DNA from: Candidatus Omnitrophota bacterium
GTDB taxonomy: Bacteria > Omnitrophota > Gorgyraeia > Zapsychrales > Fredricksoniimonadaceae
Assembly (NCBI GenBank): GCA_023247575.1
Contig: JAHFGE010000048.1
Location: 1 to 10,264 of the forward strand
DNA: 10,264 nucleotides
Direction of reading: 5' to 3'
A model generated the notes under the pieces. It was not told the origin of the DNA. It worked only from the letters and a program-made list of their open reading frames with translations, and made no database searches. Of this stretch, positions 6,494 through 10,264 are shown piece after piece; positions within the stretch are counted from its first letter, which is position 1; each line of letters opens with the position of its first letter. The position numbers and the translations under genes were made by a program.

Positions 6494-7450
6494 CTATGGC
6501 TTTGACCACTGTGCTTTGAAATATTCGACGGTTTTCTTTAACCCATCTTCAAAATTAACTACAGGTTTATATTTAGTCTTCCGGTTAATTTTAGAAATAT
6601 CGGCACTGCTTCTCAAGAGATCCCCCGGCCGTACAGGGTGAAATTCCGGTTTTATATCTTTGTCAAGAATACGATTTAATATACTCACTAATTGCAAAAC
6701 AGTATGGTCTTGTCCACAGGCCACATTAAATACTTCATGTTTAATCCCCGGCGTGGTGGCGGCCAGAATGTTGGCCGATATTACATTGTCAATATAGGTG
6801 AAATCCCTGGATTGTTGACCAGTCCCGAAAATCGGCGGAGCTTGATCATGCGCCAGACAATGAATAAATTTAGGGATGACAGCCGAATATTCATCATCTA
6901 GGGCCTGTTGGGGGCCAAACACATTAAAATAACGCAGACACACGGTTTCCAACCCGTAATTTTCTGAAAAAATACGGCCATAGTACTCCCCTGCCAGTTT
7001 AGTCAGTGCATAGGGAGAAATCAAAAGCGGCAAATGTTCTTCTTTTTGAGGAAAAATTTGAGTATTTCCGTAAATAGAGCTGGAGGAAGCATAAACAAAT
7101 CTTTTGACTTTTTGCTTAGCTGCGGCTTGCAGCATGCCAAGAGTGCCGTCAATATTGACTTTATTGTAACTGAAAGGATTTTCAAGGGACTTAGGGATAG
7201 AACGTAAGGCAGCCTGATGTAAAACATAATCTATGCCTTGGCAAGACCTCTGGCAATCATCTGGATTGGTAATGTCCCCTCGGATCAATTCAAATCGGTC
7301 CTTGCGTAGGCCTTTTGCAAATTCCAGGTTTTCTTCTTTGCCGGAATAAAAATTATCCAGCACACGAACAAAATGTCCTTGTTTCGTTAAATACTCAGCA
7401 ATATTGGAACCAATAAATCCTGCTCCCCCGGTTATTAAATACTTACTCAT
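6494..7450 (-). CDS. NAD-dependent UDP-sugar C4-epimerase, WbpP-like extended SDR
   Basis: This is an extended short-chain dehydrogenase/reductase that inverts C4 of a UDP-sugar through a transient 4-keto intermediate, using bound NAD. The 318 residues show the Rossmann motif TGGAGFIG (7-14), an acidic D32 after the second strand, HQAAL (78-82), the catalytic SSS (122-125) with Y147-x3-K151 (YALTK), and RYFNVFGP (173-180). The segments RSIPKSLENP and SRDFTYIDN resemble WbpP/TviC-type UDP-GlcNAc or UDP-GalNAc epimerases more than housekeeping GalE, but the substrate is not certain. The start ATG has AAGGA 7 bases upstream and overlaps the cupin stop as ATGA, so the two are translationally coupled. 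It is the last gene of the hem/sugar operon. I see no clear terminator after it. Confidence 0.9.
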   Translation of the reverse strand: MSKYLITGGAGFIGSNIAEYLTKQGHFVRVLDNFYSGKEENLEFAKGLRKDRFELIRGDITNPDDCQRSCQGIDYVLHQAALRSIPKSLENPFSYNKVNIDGTLGMLQAAAKQKVKRFVYASSSSIYGNTQIFPQKEEHLPLLISPYALTKLAGEYYGRIFSENYGLETVCLRYFNVFGPQQALDDEYSAVIPKFIHCLAHDQAPPIFGTGQQSRDFTYIDNVISANILAATTPGIKHEVFNVACGQDHTVLQLVSILNRILDKDIKPEFHPVRPGDLLRSSADISKINRKTKYKPVVNFEDGLKKTVEYFKAQWSKP

Positions 7451-7887
7451 GTTTTTGTCCTTGACCTCCTCAACCTCCGGGCCCGCCTGCCCGTCTCGCC
7501 GAAGGCTCGCCGAGGCGGACCGGCGAGGCAGGGTTGAGATGGTCTTTTATAATCATCCTGAAGACGGACAATGTCTTTTTCAGTCAAAATCGAACCAGTC
7601 GCTACCTCTATAAAAATAAGAGTTTTTTGACCGGTATTGCCGATACGGTGAACGGCCCCTAAGGGTATATCCACCACACTGCCTGGTGCTACGGAGATTT
7701 TCTGATCGTCAACGATTGCTATCCCCTGCCCTGCTACAAAGACCCATTTTTCAGAACGGTGTTGATGTTTTTGAAGGCTCAGGCGGGAATGGGGTTTAAC
7801 TTCCACACGTTTAACCCAAACCCCATTTTCCTGATAGAACTTCTGGTATTTTCCCCACGGTCGGTGGGCTTCTTCTAAAAATTTCAT
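7447..7887 (-). CDS. Stand-alone mannose-6-phosphate isomerase type II cupin with repeat-encoded tail
   Basis: Residues 1-115 are a single cupin domain like the C-terminal half of AlgA/ManC-type bifunctional enzymes (mannose-6-phosphate isomerase type II). It starts with HRPWGKYQKF, then has LSLQKHQHRSEKW with likely metal ligands H41, H43 and E46, GAVHRI with H80, IEVATGS, and DIVRLQDDYKR, where such proteins normally stop. The likely role is sugar-phosphate isomerisation or binding; stand-alone members are often only loosely assigned. Residues 116-146 (rich in Arg, Pro and Gly) are encoded entirely by a GC-rich palindromic element and look like an insertion, not part of the fold. The start overlaps the hemL stop by 4 bases (ATGA), and the stop overlaps the epimerase start in the same way. 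Confidence 0.85.
   Translation of the reverse strand: MKFLEEAHRPWGKYQKFYQENGVWVKRVEVKPHSRLSLQKHQHRSEKWVFVAGQGIAIVDDQKISVAPGSVVDIPLGAVHRIGNTGQKTLIFIEVATGSILTEKDIVRLQDDYKRPSQPCLAGPPRRAFGETGRRARRLRRSRTKT
7463..7544. repeat. GC-rich palindromic element inserted in the cupin gene
   Basis: This stretch is strongly GC-rich within AT-leaning flanks and is built of nested inverted repeats. The outer arms of 13 bases (7463-7475 and 7532-7544) match at 11 positions when one is reverse-complemented. Inside, CTGCC (7487-7491) faces GGCAG (7527-7531), and TCGCCG (7496-7501) faces CGGCGA (7521-7526). TCGCCGA also occurs as a direct repeat at 7496 and 7507. It could form a long branched hairpin. It begins exactly where the conserved cupin domain ends and stays open in that frame. 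Its style is that of REP or Rickettsia-type palindromic elements, and it is probably dispersed in the genome, although only one copy is in this window. Confidence 0.75.
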
Positions 7888-9170
7888 TGTCGAACCATAA
7901 AAAATTTTTTAATGGCCTTTTGTAAAGCATTGAAGTCCTTTGAGGTATGACGGCTAGAAACAAAGAAAGCTTCCAACTCTGCGGGCGGCCAATAAATGCC
8001 GTTTTTAAGCAAATGGTGAAATAATTTAGCATAAATCTTATTGGAAGATGCCACCTGTGCTTCAGAATAATCGCACACCTCTTGCTGACGAAACCGTAAA
8101 CTCATCATGCTTTTATAGGCTGATATATGGGCTGCAATGTCGTTTTCTTTAAAAAAGCCATTCATCTCTTTGATAAAAGCGCTGCAAAGTCCATTAATGG
8201 TTTTGTAAGTATCCCGATTCAGATTTTTTAAGGTCGCAAGCCCGGCTGCCATCACCACGGGATTACCGGAAAAAGTACCGGCTTGATAGACATCTCCTAA
8301 AGGTGAAAGCCGTTTCATGATGTCACGACGTCCTCCATAAGCACCAATAGGAAAACCGCCGCCAATAATTTTACCAAGACAAGTCAAATCCGCTGCAATG
8401 CCAAAATCAGCTTGAGCCCCGCCGAGGTTAGTACGAAATCCCGACATCACTTCATCAAAAATCAATACAATGCCATATTTACGGGTCAATTCACGAATTG
8501 TTCTTAAAAAATCCCGTTTAGCCACAATAACACCCATGTTTCCCGCCACTGGTTCTATCACCACACAGGCAAGGTCCTTACGATGCCGTTCCAAAGTGTT
8601 GAAGAATTCTTGAGTATCATTGTACGGTACACTTAAGGTATTTTGCACGTAAGCCGGCGGCACTCCTTTGCTGGTGGAAGAGGCTAAAAAAGCTACCCCA
8701 CTGCCAGCGGCAGCTAAAAGGCCATCACTATGTCCATGGTAGCAGCCGTCAAATTTTAAAACTTTATTACGATTGGTAAATCCCCGGGCTAGACGAACAG
8801 CACTCATTACCGCTTCAGTGCCGGAATTAACAAAGCGGACAAGGTCAACGGAAGGAATACATTTAATAATGGTTTTGGCCAGATCAATTTCTAGTTTCGT
8901 GGTGGTCCCATAACTTGTACCGTTTTTAAGTGCGGTATGGATGGCATCCATGACCTCTTTATGCGCATGCCCTAAAATCAAAGCTCCCCAGGAAAGGCAG
9001 TAATCCGTATAGGCATTGCGGTCAAGGTCATAAATTTTTGAACCTCTCCCCTGCGCGATGACTAAAGCCTGCCCCCCTACCGCTTTAAAAGCCCTTACAG
9101 GGCTGTTGACGCCTCCCACCAGAACCCTTTGAGCTTGGCTAAATTCTTTCTTAGAATTATTGATTTTCAT
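7884..9170 (-). CDS. hemL: Glutamate-1-semialdehyde 2,1-aminomutase
   Basis: HemL is a PLP enzyme that converts glutamate-1-semialdehyde to 5-aminolevulinate, the last step of the C5 (tRNA-dependent) route into tetrapyrroles, in the cytosol. The 428 residues carry GGVNSPVRAF (19-28), SGTEA (116-120), DGCYHGHSDG (141-150), the PLP-ring Asp in DEVMSGFR (239-246) and the Schiff-base lysine K267 in GKIIGGGFPIGAYGG. The C-terminal SSRHT matches the family's SxxHT. Length is normal and nothing is broken. The start overlaps the end of hemB by 14 bases and has little Shine-Dalgarno sequence of its own, so it probably depends on coupling to hemB. Its stop overlaps the cupin start as ATGA. Its product is the substrate of the HemB encoded just upstream. 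Confidence 0.97.
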   Translation of the reverse strand: MKINNSKKEFSQAQRVLVGGVNSPVRAFKAVGGQALVIAQGRGSKIYDLDRNAYTDYCLSWGALILGHAHKEVMDAIHTALKNGTSYGTTTKLEIDLAKTIIKCIPSVDLVRFVNSGTEAVMSAVRLARGFTNRNKVLKFDGCYHGHSDGLLAAAGSGVAFLASSTSKGVPPAYVQNTLSVPYNDTQEFFNTLERHRKDLACVVIEPVAGNMGVIVAKRDFLRTIRELTRKYGIVLIFDEVMSGFRTNLGGAQADFGIAADLTCLGKIIGGGFPIGAYGGRRDIMKRLSPLGDVYQAGTFSGNPVVMAAGLATLKNLNRDTYKTINGLCSAFIKEMNGFFKENDIAAHISAYKSMMSLRFRQQEVCDYSEAQVASSNKIYAKLFHHLLKNGIYWPPAELEAFFVSSRHTSKDFNALQKAIKKFFMVRQ

Positions 9171-10128
9171 GAGTTTTGAGCCATTTTAAAGCATCTTTAG
9201 CGTGATAACTGATGATAATGTCGGCCCCGGCACGTTTCATAGAAAGTAGGCTTTCCAAAACTACTTCTTGTTCATTCAGCCATCCGTGCTGGCTGGCCGC
9301 TTTAACCATGGCATACTCACCACTGACATTATAAGCCGCAATAGGAACAGTTAATTCCTGGCGCAGTCTATGGACAATGTCTAAATAAGCTAGAGCAGGC
9401 TTAACCATGATCATATCAGCGCCTTCTTCCACATCTTGCCGGGCCTCTTTGAGCGCTTCGCGGCTGTTGGCAGGGTTCATCTGATAAGTTTTGCGGTCGC
9501 CGAACGAAGCGCCCGAATGAGCCGCTTCACGGAAAGGACCATAAAAGGCAGAAGCATATTTAACCGCATAGGACAAAATCCCCACTTCTTTAAAATCCTC
9601 GTTATTTAAAGCCTGACGTAAGTAGCTGACCCGAAAATCCATCATATCCGACGGAGCTACCCAATCGGAACCTGCCTGAGCATGGCAAATGGCCATCTTG
9701 GCTAAAATCGGCAATGTTTTGTCGTTATCAATATTTTCGCCTTGCACAACCCCACAATGACCATGAGTGGTGTAGGCACACAGACAAACATCGGTGATCA
9801 CAAGAAAATTCGGAAAGTATTTTTTGATGGCCTTGATGGCCATGGGGACAGCGCCTTTTGGATCATAAGAATTTTTCGCTAGAAGGTCTTTATGGGAAGT
9901 CAAACCAAATAAAAGGCCAGCTTTCCCACCTAGATGTATATAATTTTCAATTTCTTTCAGCAGAAGATCAACGGAAAATCGCTTAATTCCAGGCATGGAA
10001 AGAATATCTTCTTTTTTGCCTTTACCTTCCAGGACAAAAAAGGGCTGCCATAAATCATGGCTGGTCAAACGATATTCCTGAACAAAATTTCGAATATGAG
10101 GTTTTCTCAAACGGCGAAATCGTTTCAT
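9157..10128 (-). CDS. hemB: Delta-aminolevulinic acid dehydratase (porphobilinogen synthase)
   Basis: HemB condenses two 5-aminolevulinate molecules into porphobilinogen in heme synthesis. The 323 residues include the zinc-type cysteine motif DVCLCAYTTHGHCG (C115, C117, C125), so a catalytic Zn(II) form rather than the Asp-rich Mg form. The two active-site lysines are K190 in YAVKYASAFYGPFR and K243 in MVKPALAYLD, and AYNVSGEYAM follows at 265-274. One oddity is SDMMDFRV (160-167), where nearly all relatives have DGR or DGQ; here the glycine is Phe165. The start has GGAG 7 bases upstream. It is the first visible gene of the operon hemB-hemL-cupin-epimerase; other heme genes are not in the window. 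The region just upstream holds repeats, so a promoter is probably within 10129-10264, but no convincing -35/-10 pair stands out. Confidence 0.97.
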   Translation of the reverse strand: MKRFRRLRKPHIRNFVQEYRLTSHDLWQPFFVLEGKGKKEDILSMPGIKRFSVDLLLKEIENYIHLGGKAGLLFGLTSHKDLLAKNSYDPKGAVPMAIKAIKKYFPNFLVITDVCLCAYTTHGHCGVVQGENIDNDKTLPILAKMAICHAQAGSDWVAPSDMMDFRVSYLRQALNNEDFKEVGILSYAVKYASAFYGPFREAAHSGASFGDRKTYQMNPANSREALKEARQDVEEGADMIMVKPALAYLDIVHRLRQELTVPIAAYNVSGEYAMVKAASQHGWLNEQEVVLESLLSMKRAGADIIISYHAKDALKWLKTHENQ

Positions 10129-10195
10129 ATCTGCACTCCGTGCGGGTAAATGTTTAGCTCTTTGAGAGGATCGGCGAGGTCAAAATTTTATTGTC

Positions 10196-10224
10196 ACCCC
10201 CGAATGTTTTAATCGGGGGTCCAG
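10196..10224. repeat. REP-like hairpin repeat, copy 1
   Basis: ACCCCCGA (10196-10203) and TCGGGGGT (10213-10220) are perfect 8-base inverted arms around a 9-base loop, followed by CCAG. It lies 68 bases upstream of the hemB start. There is no T-run after it on either strand, so it is not an obvious intrinsic terminator. A second copy in inverse orientation follows 17 bases later. Confidence 0.7.
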
Positions 10225-10241
10225 TAAATGGTATTTCTCGT

Positions 10242-10264
10242 CTGGATTCCCGATAAAAGCATTC
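10242..10264. repeat. REP-like repeat, inverted copy 2 (cut by window end)
   Basis: These 23 bases match the reverse complement of 10202-10224 at 19 of 23 positions (CTGGA, CCCGAT, AAA and CATTC are shared). The differences include TT for CC in the stem, which would be expected to pair with compensating bases beyond the window if the second arm is present. Together with copy 1 it forms an inverted pair, like the paired REP units (BIMEs) seen in other bacteria. Confidence 0.6.

Noticed and set aside
6481..6496. Terminator after the epimerase gene
   Set aside because: AGAC and GTCT are separated by only two bases and no T-run follows on the minus strand.
10133..10143. GCAC-TCC-GTGC hairpin holding the hemB ribosome binding site in its loop
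   Set aside because: A 4-bp stem with a 3-base loop is too small to call an RNA switch. No larger conserved riboswitch structure is apparent upstream of hemB.
10170..10177. Remnant of the cupin-gene repeat upstream of hemB
   Set aside because: Only the 8-mer CGGCGAGG is clearly shared, which is too little to claim a second copy.

Overview
The window is gene-dense bacterial DNA, AT-leaning by eye, carrying two operons that point at each other with a toxin-antitoxin pair and a broken helicase between them. The hyp genes ([NiFe]-hydrogenase maturation) point to an anaerobic or facultative lifestyle. HemL (C5 heme pathway from glutamyl-tRNA) and a WbpP-like UDP-sugar epimerase fit a bacterium with heme enzymes and surface polysaccharide. 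REP-like palindromic repeats occur twice. The lineage cannot be fixed from the sequence. An uncultivated Gram-negative-type phylum such as Omnitrophota is only a guess based on repeat style.

Plus strand, 1-4595: hypF (its first few codons lie before the window), hypC, hypD and hypE. Each overlaps the next by a few to about 26 bases, so they form one translationally coupled operon. HypF makes the carbamoyl group and passes it to the C-terminal cysteine of HypE, where it is dehydrated to cyanide. HypC and HypD assemble the Fe(CN)2CO unit. No hydrogenase subunit, hypA or hypB is in view. A good intrinsic terminator follows hypE and lies inside the 3' end of the convergent helicase gene.

Minus strand, 4636-6405: a RhlE-type DEAD-box RNA helicase, complete in every motif but cut by one in-frame TAA, then a RelE/ParE-family toxin and its RelB-like antitoxin. 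The TA promoter region has three perfectly 10-bp-phased TGTTATA repeats, a likely autoregulatory operator.

Minus strand, 6494-10128: hemB, hemL, a mannose-6-phosphate-isomerase-type cupin and a WbpP-like UDP-sugar epimerase, transcribed in that order. They overlap by 14, 4 and 4 bases, so they look like one operon joining two heme (ALA to porphobilinogen) steps to nucleotide-sugar metabolism. A GC-rich palindromic element sits in frame at the 3' end of the cupin gene and adds about 31 residues. Upstream of hemB is an inverted pair of a second REP-like repeat, cut by the window end.

I found no convincing undescribed system. The most interesting items are the protein-coding palindromic insertion, the nonsense codon in the helicase, the phased TA operator and the mixed heme/sugar operon.
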